A DNA stretch of 64,000 bases from Rhodobiaceae bacterium UBA7804 (GTDB lineage: Bacteria > Pseudomonadota > Alphaproteobacteria > Parvibaculales > Parvibaculaceae): the NCBI GenBank assembly GCA_002480495.1, contig DLCG01000006.1:42479-106478 (forward strand). Direction: 5' to 3'. Shown piece after piece: positions 16,111 through 25,247 of the stretch (its first letter is position 1; each line of letters begins with the position of its first letter). The notes beneath the pieces were generated by a model, which was not told the DNA's origin, did not search any database, and saw nothing but the letters and a program-made list of their open reading frames with translations. Made by a program: the position numbers and the translations under genes.

Positions 16111-18474
16111 GTGCTGTCGATGGTAAAGTTGCTCGAAAATGTTGTGTTCAAGCTCCGCGCGATCATTCTGCTGGGGCTTCTCGTATTCACCTGCATCACC
16201 GGCTTCTATGCGCTTCAGCTGCGCATGACCGCAGGCTTCGACAAGCAGCTTCCCGTCGGCCACGAATACATCCAGACCTTCACCGAGTATCGCGAACAGC
16301 TCTTCGGCTCGAACCGGATCATTGTCGTCCTCGAACCGAAGGAGGGCGACGTCTGGTCGAAGGAATTCTTCAAGGTCTACAAGAACCTCACCGACGACAT
16401 CTTCTTCCTGCCGGGCGTATCGCGTCACACGGTGACCTCGCTCTGGACACCGAACACCCGCTACATCGAAATCACCGAAGACGGCATCTCCGCCGACGAC
16501 GTCATTTCCGGCAAGGTCACCGCCGACACGATGACGCCGCAAAATCTCGAGAAGATTCAGAGTAACGTGATCCGTGGCGGCTTCGTCGGGCGCCTCGTCG
16601 CCGACGATTTCGGCTCGGCCATGGTGGTCGCGGAGCTCCAGGATTACGACCCCTCGACCGGCCAGCGCCTCGACTATTTCGATCTCGCGGCGAAACTCGA
16701 AAATCAGATCCGCGCGAAATACGAAGACGATCAGTACACCGTCCGTATCATCGGCTTCGCCAAGCTCGTCGGCGACATTGCCGACGGCGCGAAGACGGTC
16801 GTCGTATTCTTCGCCCTTGCCTTTGCGCTCACCGCGCTTGCGCTCTACCTCTATGCCCGCTCGATCGTGCTGACGGCGGCGACGCTTTTCGCCTCGCTGA
16901 CCTCCGTGGTCTGGCAGTTCGGTCTGCTCACCTTCCTGGGCTATGGCCTCGACCCGCTCGCCGTTCTGGTGCCCTTCCTCATCTTCGCCATAGGCGTCAG
17001 TCACGGTGTGCAGCAGATCAACGTGGTCACCGCCGAGATCGCCGAAGGTGCCGACTCCGAGACGGCTGCCCGTTCGGCCTTCTCGCGGCTTTTCGTGCCG
17101 GGCTCGATGGCCCTGGTCACCACGCTGGTGAGCTTCGCGACGCTCTATCTCATCCCGGTGCCGATGATCCGCGAACTTTCGATCACGGCGTCGATCGGCG
17201 TCATTCTCAAGGTCGTCACCAACCTCATCATGCTGCCCTTGCTGGTCAGCTATCTGAAGTTCGGTGAAGGCTTCCGCGAGAACGTGCATCGCTCGCGCGA
17301 GTTCCGCCTGAAGATCATGCGGGCGCTGGGTTTCGTCGCGAATCCGAAGATTTCGCCCATCGTTCTCGTCTTCGCGACCGTTCTTTTCGGTATCGCGGTT
17401 CACGAGGCGGCGAACCGCCATGTCGGCGCGCTTCATGCCGGTGCGCCGGAGCTTCGCCCCGATGCGCGTTACAATATCGACTCGACGTCGATTGCGCGTG
17501 ACTACGCGCTCGGCCTCAACGTGCTGATCGCGGTGGTCGAGACCCCGGCGGACAGCTGCGTGACCTATTCCTACATGAAATATCTGAACCAGTTCTCCTG
17601 GCACATGCAGAACGTGCCGGACGTGACGCTCGTCGCCTCTCTTCCCTTCGCCATCAAGGGTTCGGCCGCCGGCTGGAACGAAGGCAATCTGAAGTGGAAG
17701 GATATCCCGCGCAACCGTCCGGCCCTTGCCCAGGCGGCCAACACCGTTCCGGGCGCGAGCTCTCTCTACAACCAGACCTGTACCCTTCTGCCGCACAGCT
17801 TCTATCTGCGCGACGCCAAGGCCACCACGATCAAGGCCGCCGTGGACGCCGTGAAGGAATGGCGTGAAGCCAATCCGATGGAAGGTGTGAACATCCGTCT
17901 CGCCTCCGGCAACATGGGCGTTCAGGCGGCAGTGAACGAAGAGATCACCGAAACCGAACTGCCCATGATGATGTGGGTCTATGCGGTGATCGTCGCGCTG
18001 GTCATGCTCACCTATCGCGACTGGCGCGCCGTCATCGCCTGCTGTCTGCCGCTCACCTTCGGCACCTTCTTCGGCTACTGGTTCATGGAAGTGCTGCAGA
18101 TCGGCCTCACCGTGGCGACCCTGCCCGTGATGGTGCTCGCGGTCGGCATCGGCGTCGATTACGCCTACTACATCTACAACCGCGTGCCCTACTACATGGG
18201 CGAGGGGCTCACCGTCTCGGATGCCTTCCGGCAGTCGCTGCAGGAAGCGGGCATGGCGACCTTCTTCACCGCGCTCACGCTCGCGGTCGGTGTGTCGACA
18301 TGGGCCTTCTCCGACCTCAAGTTCCAGGCGGATATGGGCCTGCTGCTCGCCTTCATGTTCATGGTCAACATGGTGATGGCGGTAAGCGTACTGCCCGCGC
18401 TCGCAGTGACGCTCGAAATGATCATCCCGCGCAAGCGTCCGGTCGCCCGCCAGAAGAGCGCGCCGGTTCACTGA
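16111..18474 (+). CDS. RND superfamily (MMPL/HpnN-type) exporter (about 787 aa)
   Basis: Inner-membrane proton-driven exporter, probably of lipids or hydrophobic molecules. A first membrane helix (about residues 16-36) precedes a large periplasmic loop, then five helices, a second periplasmic loop (about 430-615), and a final set of five helices beginning ELPMMMWVYAVIVALVMLTY. The two-fold repeat and the conserved GVDYAYYIYNRV helix are typical of MMPL proteins. The start is probably GTG 16111 with AAGGGAG four bases upstream; ATG 16120 is the alternative. It is divergent from diiron gene 2 and linked to P450 genes. Confidence 0.88.
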   Translation: MLSMVKLLENVVFKLRAIILLGLLVFTCITGFYALQLRMTAGFDKQLPVGHEYIQTFTEYREQLFGSNRIIVVLEPKEGDVWSKEFFKVYKNLTDDIFFLPGVSRHTVTSLWTPNTRYIEITEDGISADDVISGKVTADTMTPQNLEKIQSNVIRGGFVGRLVADDFGSAMVVAELQDYDPSTGQRLDYFDLAAKLENQIRAKYEDDQYTVRIIGFAKLVGDIADGAKTVVVFFALAFALTALALYLYARSIVLTAATLFASLTSVVWQFGLLTFLGYGLDPLAVLVPFLIFAIGVSHGVQQINVVTAEIAEGADSETAARSAFSRLFVPGSMALVTTLVSFATLYLIPVPMIRELSITASIGVILKVVTNLIMLPLLVSYLKFGEGFRENVHRSREFRLKIMRALGFVANPKISPIVLVFATVLFGIAVHEAANRHVGALHAGAPELRPDARYNIDSTSIARDYALGLNVLIAVVETPADSCVTYSYMKYLNQFSWHMQNVPDVTLVASLPFAIKGSAAGWNEGNLKWKDIPRNRPALAQAANTVPGASSLYNQTCTLLPHSFYLRDAKATTIKAAVDAVKEWREANPMEGVNIRLASGNMGVQAAVNEEITETELPMMMWVYAVIVALVMLTYRDWRAVIACCLPLTFGTFFGYWFMEVLQIGLTVATLPVMVLAVGIGVDYAYYIYNRVPYYMGEGLTVSDAFRQSLQEAGMATFFTALTLAVGVSTWAFSDLKFQADMGLLLAFMFMVNMVMAVSVLPALAVTLEMIIPRKRPVARQKSAPVH

Positions 18475-18496
18475 ACGGGAAGCTCGGGATCGCAAG

Positions 18497-18528
18497 GAAA
18501 AGGCCGCCGGTTTCCGGCGGCCTTTTTG
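18497..18528. terminator. Bidirectional terminator between the RND and P450 genes
   Basis: AAAAGGCCGCCGG / CCGGCGGCCTTTTT with a 3-base loop. A on the left and T on the right let it serve both convergent genes. Confidence 0.85.
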
Positions 18529-18549
18529 TCTCCGTCCCTTTTTCGCCGC

Positions 18550-19803
18550 TCACGCCTCCGGCGTGTAGCGCACCGGCATTTCCTTGATGCCGTAGATGAA
18601 GTTGGAGCGCAGCCGCTTCACCGGCCCCGAAACATGAATATCCGGAAAGCGCTTCAGCAGTTCCTCGAACAGCACCTTGAGCTGCAGTTCGGCGAGCCTT
18701 GAGCCGAGGCAGAAATGCTGCCCCGCGCCGAAGCCGAGCTGCGTGGCGGTCTGGGGCTTCGTATAGCGCGTCACGTCGAAGCGGTAGGGATCGTCCCATT
18801 TCTCCTCGTCGCGGTTCGCGGATGCGTACCACATCACGACCTTGTCGCCCTTTTTGATCTTCTGTCCGCGGATCTCCGTGTCTTCCGTCGCCGTCCGGCG
18901 CATGTGAAGAACGGGGCTCACCCAGCGCACGATCTCCTGCACCGCGCTTGGAATGAGCGAGGGATCGTCGAGGAGTTTCTGCCGCTCTTCCGGGTTCTCG
19001 CTGAGCGCGAGCAGTCCGCCCGAGATCGAGTTGCGCGTCGTCTCGTTTCCGGCGACGACCAGCAGGATGAAAGTGCCGATATAGGTCGGGAAACTCATCG
19101 CCTCGCCGCCCACCTTCGAATGGGCGAGCATGGAGATGAGATCCTCGCCGGGTGTCTCCAGCCGCTGCTGCCAGAGCCCGGCCGAATAGGCCGCCATTTC
19201 CGAGAGGCATTTATGCATGTACTCGTCGGACACGCGCAGCTCCGGATCGTCCTCGCCCACCGTCGCGTTCGACCATTCGAAGAGTTTCGGCCCGTCGCTT
19301 TCGGGCACGCCGAAAAGCTCCGCCAGCACCTCGATCGGCAGCGCGGCGGCGACGGCGGAAATGAATTCCGCCTCGCCCGTCTTCGGGAGCTTGTCGAGGA
19401 GCCGCGTCACGCGCGCGCGGATGCGCTCTTCCATGTTCGAAATGCGCTTCGGCACGAAGCCCGGCGTCACCATGCGCCGGTAGTTCGCATGTTCCGGCGG
19501 GTCCATGGAAATCATGCTGGCGTCGGTCTCGTTTCCGTCGATCTCGTTCTCGTTGAAGATGCGGTGCCCGCCCTTGTCCTTCGCCGAGGAAAAGAGTTTC
19601 GGGTTCTTCGAGATCGCCTCGATGTCGTCATAGCGCGTGATCGCCCAGAAACCGGTGCTGTCCGCTTCCGGGTTCCAGTAGACGGGCTCTTCCGCCCGCA
19701 AGCGGCGGAACACCTCGTGATGTTCCTCGCGCAGATAGAGATCGGGATCTTTCAGATCCGGCTTGCCGCCGAGATCGATCGCCTGTGCCTTCGGCCTGAG
19801 CAT
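18550..19803 (-). CDS. Cytochrome P450 (417 aa), CYP124/125/142-like
   Basis: Second P450 of the block. Haem loop FGAGQHFCLGSRLAE with Cys365, I-helix AGNETTRNS, ExxR in EIVRWVSPVLHMRR. The C-terminus RSNFIYGIKEMPVRY resembles the CYP124/125/142 group, which oxidises sterol side chains or methyl-branched lipids, but the substrate cannot be fixed by eye. There is no TGACG-N4-CGTCA site in its promoter, unlike the CYP153-type gene. It is convergent with the exporter. Confidence 0.88.
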   Translation of the reverse strand: MLRPKAQAIDLGGKPDLKDPDLYLREEHHEVFRRLRAEEPVYWNPEADSTGFWAITRYDDIEAISKNPKLFSSAKDKGGHRIFNENEIDGNETDASMISMDPPEHANYRRMVTPGFVPKRISNMEERIRARVTRLLDKLPKTGEAEFISAVAAALPIEVLAELFGVPESDGPKLFEWSNATVGEDDPELRVSDEYMHKCLSEMAAYSAGLWQQRLETPGEDLISMLAHSKVGGEAMSFPTYIGTFILLVVAGNETTRNSISGGLLALSENPEERQKLLDDPSLIPSAVQEIVRWVSPVLHMRRTATEDTEIRGQKIKKGDKVVMWYASANRDEEKWDDPYRFDVTRYTKPQTATQLGFGAGQHFCLGSRLAELQLKVLFEELLKRFPDIHVSGPVKRLRSNFIYGIKEMPVRYTPEA

Positions 19804-19865
19804 CGAATATCCTCCCCATGTTCTTGTTCTTTGGGGAGAAGCTTACGGCTCTTTGCCCGCTGCGC

Positions 19866-20507
19866 TCAAGCGAGCGGGAAGCCGACCGCCGCCTCGAGTT
19901 CCTGCAGCGCCTGCTCCGGCGAGATCACCTTGATCGTCGTCATGCCGAGCGCGCGTGCCGGCTTCAGGTTGATCCCGAGATCGTCGAGATAGACGCTTGC
20001 CGCAGCGGAAACGCCGAGCGCCTCGCAGGCCATCTCGTAGATCCGCGGATCGGGCTTGCGGATACCCACTTTCGAACTCTCGATCACATGGTCGAAAAGC
20101 GACATCACCTCCGCGACCGCTTCGGCCTTTTCCGCGCTGCGCGCCATGCCCGCACCTTCGCCGGCAGACACGTTGTTGGTGATGCAGCCGACCTTTGCGC
20201 GCTCCTTGCAGCGCTTCAGCGCGGTCACCATTTCCGGGCGGATATCGCCCGACAGCAGCTCGATGATGTCGCGGCCGGGAATGCGGTGTCCCCTTGCTTC
20301 CGATTCTTCCGCGAAGAGCCGGTCGAACTCGTCCAGCGAGCATTCGCTGCGCTCGAACAGCGCCCAGGCATTGGTGTCGGGATTGGTCGCGTTGATGCCG
20401 CGAATGAAATTCTTGTCGAGACCCTTTTCCCTCTCGTAGCGGTTGAACGCTTCGAAGGGGCTCGATGTCAGCACGCCGCCGAAATCCCAGATCACTGCCT
20501 CGACCAT
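19866..20507 (-). CDS. HAD-IA family hydrolase (213 aa)
   Basis: Haloacid-dehalogenase-superfamily phosphatase: motif I VIWDFGGVLTSSP (nucleophile Asp8), motif II CITNNVS, Lys in SSKVGIRKPDPRIY and motif IV YLDDLGINLKPAR. This subtype resembles the N-terminal phosphatase domain of soluble epoxide hydrolase and ACAD10. Natural substrate unknown. Confidence 0.85.
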   Translation of the reverse strand: MVEAVIWDFGGVLTSSPFEAFNRYEREKGLDKNFIRGINATNPDTNAWALFERSECSLDEFDRLFAEESEARGHRIPGRDIIELLSGDIRPEMVTALKRCKERAKVGCITNNVSAGEGAGMARSAEKAEAVAEVMSLFDHVIESSKVGIRKPDPRIYEMACEALGVSAAASVYLDDLGINLKPARALGMTTIKVISPEQALQELEAAVGFPLA

Positions 20508-20581
20508 GTAGGTTCCTCATCCTTAGCCAAATTTCATTTGGCCGGAACCTACACGCTCGAAGCCGGATGCGCTATCCGGGG

Positions 20582-21604
20582 TCAGCGCGCCTTGACGAGG
20601 CAGTCCTGGCCCGCGGATTTGAGGCTTGAACAGGCCGACTGCGCGGCGGCCTTGGTCTCGAAGCCCGCGGCGCGGACGCGATAGAACACGCCCTTGTCGC
20701 CGAGATCGGCCTTCTCGATGTCGAGCGCATGCCCGCCAAGTATGGAAGGATGCTTTTCCTGCAGCGCGGCCCAGGCGGCCTTCGCCCCCGCTTCCTCGCG
20801 CAGCGCCATGATCTGCACCACATAGGCGCCGCCGCTCGCGGCAGCGGCAGCCTTCGCCGGTTCGGCGGCGGCGGTCTTCTCGGGTTCCGGCGCGGCGGCT
20901 GCCGGTTCCTGCGCCGCGGTCTGTGCGGCGGGCGGCGTGATCGAGGTAGGCGCGCCTTCCGGCGTTATCTCCGGCGTTGTCTCCTGTGCTTCGGCGGGAG
21001 CCGCTTCCGCGGATGTCTCGGGCGATGCTTCCGGGGCGGCTTCCGGCGCTGCGCTCTCCGCAGGCACGGCGCTCGTGCGAAGCTCGGCGGTTTCCTCCGC
21101 CGCCGCCTCGCCGGGCACGGTCGCTTCCGGGCTGGAGGCGCTCTCGCCCGTTTGCGGCAGGGCCGCCTGCTGCTGCGGCGCCGTTTCCGCCGGGGTTTCG
21201 CCCGGCAGCGCCGTCACGTCGGGCGACACCGGCGCAACGCCCGATCCGCCATCGTTCAGCGACAGCGCGACGATCACGCCGCCAAGCAGCGCCAAGCCCA
21301 CGAAAGCGCCTGCGATCAGCCTCGTGCGGCCGCCGCTGTCTTCTTCCTCGGGCGTATAGATGATCTCGGGTTCGGGCGGTCTCGGCCGCTCCTCTTCGTC
21401 CGTTCCGTGCATCGTCTCGGGCCTCTCCGTGGCGGGGCTGTCGTATAGCCCCCGGGACGGACCCTCGTTTACACCGATTCCGCTCAAATTGGGCTGCCGG
21501 CCGGGCGCGATGGTGACGCGCGAGACGGGATCGACGGAAGAAGGTCCGGCTTCACCCTTGCGCGCAAGCAGGTCGCTCGTCAATGAGGCAGGCTTCTTGG
21601 CCAT
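20582..21604 (-). CDS. SPOR-domain membrane protein (340 aa)
   Basis: Probably binds septal peptidoglycan. It has a cytoplasmic N-terminal region of about 105 residues, one membrane helix (LIAGAFVGLALLGGVIVALSL), a long Ala/Pro/Glu-rich periplasmic linker (about 130-265) and a C-terminal SPOR domain (AYVVQIMALREE to the end). Its ATG overlaps the stop of the upstream ParA gene (TGATG), so the two are translationally coupled. Confidence 0.85.
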   Translation of the reverse strand: MAKKPASLTSDLLARKGEAGPSSVDPVSRVTIAPGRQPNLSGIGVNEGPSRGLYDSPATERPETMHGTDEEERPRPPEPEIIYTPEEEDSGGRTRLIAGAFVGLALLGGVIVALSLNDGGSGVAPVSPDVTALPGETPAETAPQQQAALPQTGESASSPEATVPGEAAAEETAELRTSAVPAESAAPEAAPEASPETSAEAAPAEAQETTPEITPEGAPTSITPPAAQTAAQEPAAAAPEPEKTAAAEPAKAAAAASGGAYVVQIMALREEAGAKAAWAALQEKHPSILGGHALDIEKADLGDKGVFYRVRAAGFETKAAAQSACSSLKSAGQDCLVKAR

Positions 21605-22320
21605 CAGGCGGCGCCTCTCAGTACGCTGTCGGGCTTGTCGCCGGCGCTTCCGGAAACGCCCCCGGAAACAAAGGAACCGGAGGTCAGCGGCGAGGTTTCG
21701 CGGCCCTTGAGCCGGTCCTCGAGGAAGCTCCACAGTTCGGCGACTTCTTCCGGCGATTTGGTCGAGGAGCCGATTTCCATCACGGTTCGCCCGTCGATCA
21801 TGCTGGAGGCGAAATCGATTCGCTGGTGAAGAATGGACGGCGCCACGGGGCCGTGATGCGAAAGGGCGATCACCGCTTCGGTGGTGATGCGGGCCCGCGG
21901 GCTCGCGCCGTTGACGGCGAAGACGAGCGGCTTGCCGATCTCCTCGCAGAGCCGGACCGTCGCGCCCGCCGCGCGCAGGTCATGCGGGCTCGGCCTTGTC
22001 GGAATGACGATGAGGTCCGCCTGGCCGATCACATGGCCGATGGTCGAGGTGATGGCGGGAGGCGTATCGACGATGACGAGTTGCACGCCGCCATCCTTCA
22101 GCTTTGCGAGATCCGCCTCGAGCCCCTCGTCCGAGGCGCGCACGAAAAAGGGCCTCTCGGCCTCGCGCGCGTTCCACCACTGCGAGAGCGACCCCTGCGG
22201 GTCCGTATCGATCAGTGCGACCGGGCCTGCGCCCCGCCGTTCCGCCTCGACGGCGACATGGCCTGCCAGCGTGGTCTTGCCGGAGCCGCCCTTCTGGGAC
22301 GCAAACGCGATGACATGCAT
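21604..22320 (-). CDS. ParA/MinD-type ATPase (238 aa)
   Basis: Deviant Walker A KGGSGKTT (with the signature Lys two residues before GSGKT), Walker A' DTDPQGSLSQW and Walker B LVIVDTPPA. ParA-like ATPases position plasmids, chromosomes or protein complexes. There is no ParB gene next to it; it is coupled to a SPOR-domain gene, which points to cell-division or envelope positioning, not DNA partition. The last 30 residues are Gly/Ser-rich. Confidence 0.85.
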   Translation of the reverse strand: MHVIAFASQKGGSGKTTLAGHVAVEAERRGAGPVALIDTDPQGSLSQWWNAREAERPFFVRASDEGLEADLAKLKDGGVQLVIVDTPPAITSTIGHVIGQADLIVIPTRPSPHDLRAAGATVRLCEEIGKPLVFAVNGASPRARITTEAVIALSHHGPVAPSILHQRIDFASSMIDGRTVMEIGSSTKSPEEVAELWSFLEDRLKGRETSPLTSGSFVSGGVSGSAGDKPDSVLRGAA

Positions 22321-22530
22321 GGCTTAATCCCGATAACCGGCCGCGCACGATTCCTTCGCTTGCGGCACTTGGAAAAAGAACGCGCCGGCCTCGATCCGGG
22401 AAAGAGCTTTCGCGCTCCCGCGACCCGCCGGCATGCGTGATCGAATATCGAAAAGGCCGAATCAGCCCCCGTCCCGAGAGTAATGTGTGACCCATTTTGG
22501 CTCAACATATGCGCGCGAAAAATGCCGCTA

Positions 22531-22571
22531 CCACCATAAAATGTGTTGGCGGGGACACATCGGTAGCGCGC
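22531..22571 (-). terminator. Hairpin downstream of bioA
   Basis: On the minus strand, an outer CTACC/GGTAG and an inner ATGTGT/ACACAT stem, the latter followed by TTTTA. It starts about 18 bases after the bioA stop and is a reasonable terminator. The rest of the 268-base gap to the ParA gene shows nothing else recognisable. Confidence 0.5.
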
Positions 22572-22588
22572 TTCCGGTGGGATAAGGA

Positions 22589-23890
22589 TCAATCCCGCGC
22601 CGCTTCTGCCACCACTTTGAGCATCGCGCCCGTAAGGCGGGCAAGGTCCTCCGCCCCGATGACGAGCGGGGGCGTCGTATAGACGATGTTGCCGAAGGGG
22701 CGGATCCACACACCCTCTTCCACGAAGCGGCGCTTCATCCCGTTCATGTCGTGGATCGCCTCGAGTTCGATCACGCCGATCGCGCCTTTCACGCGCACAT
22801 CCTTCACGCCCGGCAGGTCCCGCGCCGGTTCGAGCTCGCGCGTGAGCTGCGCCGAAATCGCCTTCACCTGGTCGAGCCGCGGCTCGCGCTCGAAGAGATC
22901 GAGCGAGGCATTGGCCGCCGCGCAGGCGAGCGGATTGCCCGTATAGGTCGGCCCGTGCATCAGCGCCTTTCCGGCGTCCTCGCCGAGAAAGGCCTCGAAG
23001 ACCCGCGCGCTGGCGACGGTGGCGGCGAGCGCCATGGTCCCGCCGGTGAGCGCCTTGGAGAGCGTCACGATGTCGGGAACGATCCCCGCCTGCTCGCAGG
23101 CGAACATGCTTCCCGTGCGCCCGAAGCCGGTAAATATCTCGTCGAGGATCAGCAGCACGCCATGCTTGTCGCAAAGCGCGCGAAGGGTTTTCAGCGTTTC
23201 GGCGTCATGGAAGCGCATGCCGCCCGCGCCCTGCACCAGCGGTTCGGTCACGACGGCGGCGATCTCGTTCGCCTTTTCGCCCAGAAAGGCGTCGAGCGCG
23301 GCGGTCTTTTCCTCGTCCACCGGCAGCTCGCAGATGAACTGTTCGGCAATCGCGCCCTTGAAGAGCGTGTGCATCCCCTCGTCCGGGTCGCAGACCGACA
23401 TGGTGGCCAGCGTGTCGCCGTGATAGCCGCCCTTGAAGCTGACGAAGCGCGTCCTCCCGCGCTTGCCATTGTTGATCCAGTATTGCACCGCGATCTTCAT
23501 CGCGATCTCGACCGAGACGGAGCCCGACTCCGAAAAGAAGACATGGCCGAGATCGCCCGGCAGCTTTTCAGAAAGCCGCGTCGCGAGCCGGCAGGCCGGC
23601 TCATGCGCGAGCCCGCCCAGCATCACATGCGGCATGGTCTCGAGCTGCTTCGTCACCGCCTCGCGGATGTGCGGATGATTGTAGCCATGCGCCGCCGTCC
23701 ACCAGGACGATATGCCGTCGATGAGTTCGCGCCCGTCCGAAAGCGTCAGCCGCACGCCATCCGTCTTCGCGATGGGCAGCGCCATCGGCGTCGTTTGCAT
23801 CTGCGTATAGGGAAGCCAGAGATGCGGCGCGCCTTGGACGAGCCATGCGGGCGGATCGTTGATGAGCGGATTGGCGGGCGGAATGGACAT
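22589..23890 (-). CDS. bioA: Adenosylmethionine-8-amino-7-oxononanoate aminotransferase (433 aa)
   Basis: PLP enzyme converting KAPA to DAPA in biotin synthesis. The N-terminus HLWLPYTQMQ is a BioA signature, GISSWWTAAHGYNHP binds the substrate, ILDEIFTGFGRTG holds the PLP-binding Asp and TLSKALTGG the PLP Lys (Lys279). ATG 23890 is chosen: the frame extends to 24067, but that extension is translated from an intergenic repeat. It lies on the same strand as bioB but 199 bases away. Confidence 0.96.
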   Translation of the reverse strand: MSIPPANPLINDPPAWLVQGAPHLWLPYTQMQTTPMALPIAKTDGVRLTLSDGRELIDGISSWWTAAHGYNHPHIREAVTKQLETMPHVMLGGLAHEPACRLATRLSEKLPGDLGHVFFSESGSVSVEIAMKIAVQYWINNGKRGRTRFVSFKGGYHGDTLATMSVCDPDEGMHTLFKGAIAEQFICELPVDEEKTAALDAFLGEKANEIAAVVTEPLVQGAGGMRFHDAETLKTLRALCDKHGVLLILDEIFTGFGRTGSMFACEQAGIVPDIVTLSKALTGGTMALAATVASARVFEAFLGEDAGKALMHGPTYTGNPLACAAANASLDLFEREPRLDQVKAISAQLTRELEPARDLPGVKDVRVKGAIGVIELEAIHDMNGMKRRFVEEGVWIRPFGNIVYTTPPLVIGAEDLARLTGAMLKVVAEAARD

Positions 23891-23922
23891 GGGTTTTCGT
23901 TTCTTGTTCAAAACCTTCAATC

Positions 23923-24026
23923 CGTCATTGCGAGGCGCGGCGAAGCCGCGACGCGGCAATCCAGGGGCTGCTTGCTCCGTGCTTGCCGCTTCTGGATTGC
24001 TTCGGCCTTCAGGCCTCGCAATGACG
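23923..24026. repeat. 104-bp intergenic palindromic repeat
   Basis: Ends CGTCATTGCGAGGC (23923-23936) and GCCTCGCAATGACG (24013-24026) are perfect 14-bp inverted copies, with inner GCAATCCAG and CTGGATTGC also inverted. This is the widespread bacterial repeat family with CGTCATTGCGAG ends, found dispersed between genes. It lies between bioB and bioA. Confidence 0.8.
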
Positions 24027-24089
24027 ACGTTGGTTTGGTGCCCCGGTACCGGCACACTTCCCCTCAAGGGGAGGTGTTAGTCCCGGACC

Positions 24090-25142
24090 CTACTTCTCCG
24101 CCGGGCAGCTATGCGCGGGCATGGGAGCGATGCCGAGCTTCTCGAAGAGGCGCCGGTCCTTGTCTTCTTCCGGGTTCTTCGCGGTGAGGAGCTTCTCGCC
24201 GACGAAGATCGAGTTCGCGCCCGCGAGGAAGCAGAGCGCCTGCGCCTCTTCCGACATGAGCTCGCGGCCGGCCGCAAGGCGCACGACCGATTGCGGCATG
24301 GCGATGCGCGCCACCGCGATCATGCGCACGAAGTCGATCGGGTCCACCTTCTCGCTCCGGCCGAGCGGCGTGCCTTCCATCGGCATGAGCATGTTGATCG
24401 GAACGCTCTGCGGATGTTCGGGCAGGTTCGCCAGCGTCATCAGCATGCCGATGCGGTCGTCGGCGCTCTCGCCCATGCCGACAATGCCGCCCGAGCAGAC
24501 ATTGATACCGGCGTTGCGCACGCGCTCCAGCGTCTCGAGCCGGTCCTGATATGTCCGTGTGCTGATGACATTCGGATAATATTCTTCCGACGTGTCCACA
24601 TTGTGGTTGTAGTAGTCGAGGCCCGTCTGCGCGAGACGGTGCACCTGCTGGCCGGAAAGCATGCCGAGCGTCATGCAGGTTTCCATGCCCATTTCCTTCA
24701 CGCCCTCGATCATGGCGCAGATCATGTCCATGTCGCGGTCCTTGGGCTCGCGCCAGGCCGCGCCCATGCAATAGCGCGTTGCGCCCGCTTCCTTCGCCTT
24801 GCGGGCTTCGGCGAGCACCTTCTCCACTTCCATCAGCTTCGAGGCCTTGAGGCCCGTGTCGAACTTCGCGCTCTGGGCGCAATAGCCGCAATCCTCGGGG
24901 CAGCCGCCGGTCTTGATCGAGAGCAGCGTCGACATCTGCACTTCATGCGCCTTGAACCAGCGGCGATGCACGAGCTGCGCCTCGAACAGGAGATCGTTGA
25001 AGGGCAGGTCGAAAAGCGCCTGCAGCTCCTCGCGCGTCCAGTCGTGGCGGATCTCGTCCGGATTGGTGCGCCGTGTGATACCCGGCTGCATTTTGGCGGA
25101 GTCTTCCGTGCGGTTCTGGTCGATGCGGGTCTGGATGGTCAT
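24090..25142 (-). CDS. bioB: Biotin synthase (350 aa)
   Basis: Radical-SAM enzyme inserting sulfur into dethiobiotin. The [4Fe-4S] motif GGCPEDCGYCAQS carries Cys81, Cys85 and Cys88. The [2Fe-2S] ligands lie in YCMGAAWR, MEMCMTL-type (here METCMTLG) and NVCSGGIVGMGE, and the Arg ligand in the later barrel strands is expected. The start at 25142 (MTIQTRIDQN) is supported by family length. Confidence 0.97.
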   Translation of the reverse strand: MTIQTRIDQNRTEDSAKMQPGITRRTNPDEIRHDWTREELQALFDLPFNDLLFEAQLVHRRWFKAHEVQMSTLLSIKTGGCPEDCGYCAQSAKFDTGLKASKLMEVEKVLAEARKAKEAGATRYCMGAAWREPKDRDMDMICAMIEGVKEMGMETCMTLGMLSGQQVHRLAQTGLDYYNHNVDTSEEYYPNVISTRTYQDRLETLERVRNAGINVCSGGIVGMGESADDRIGMLMTLANLPEHPQSVPINMLMPMEGTPLGRSEKVDPIDFVRMIAVARIAMPQSVVRLAAGRELMSEEAQALCFLAGANSIFVGEKLLTAKNPEEDKDRRLFEKLGIAPMPAHSCPAEK

Positions 25143-25247
25143 GGGCCGCGGCTCTCTCGGGATAACGGTAAGAAGGCTACAATTCCGGCAGCATAGGCGG
25201 CCTGAGCCCCAATGCAAGATTTGGGATGCCCGGCGTCTGGGATACCT

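Noticed and set aside
15787..18495. A 902-codon open frame antisense to the RND exporter
   Set aside because: High GC gives long antisense frames; its product is His/Arg/Glu-rich with no fold, while the plus-strand frame is a clear membrane transporter.
23891..24067. N-terminal extension of bioA
   Set aside because: Encoded by the intergenic CGTCATTGCGAG repeat; BioA families begin near ATG 23890.
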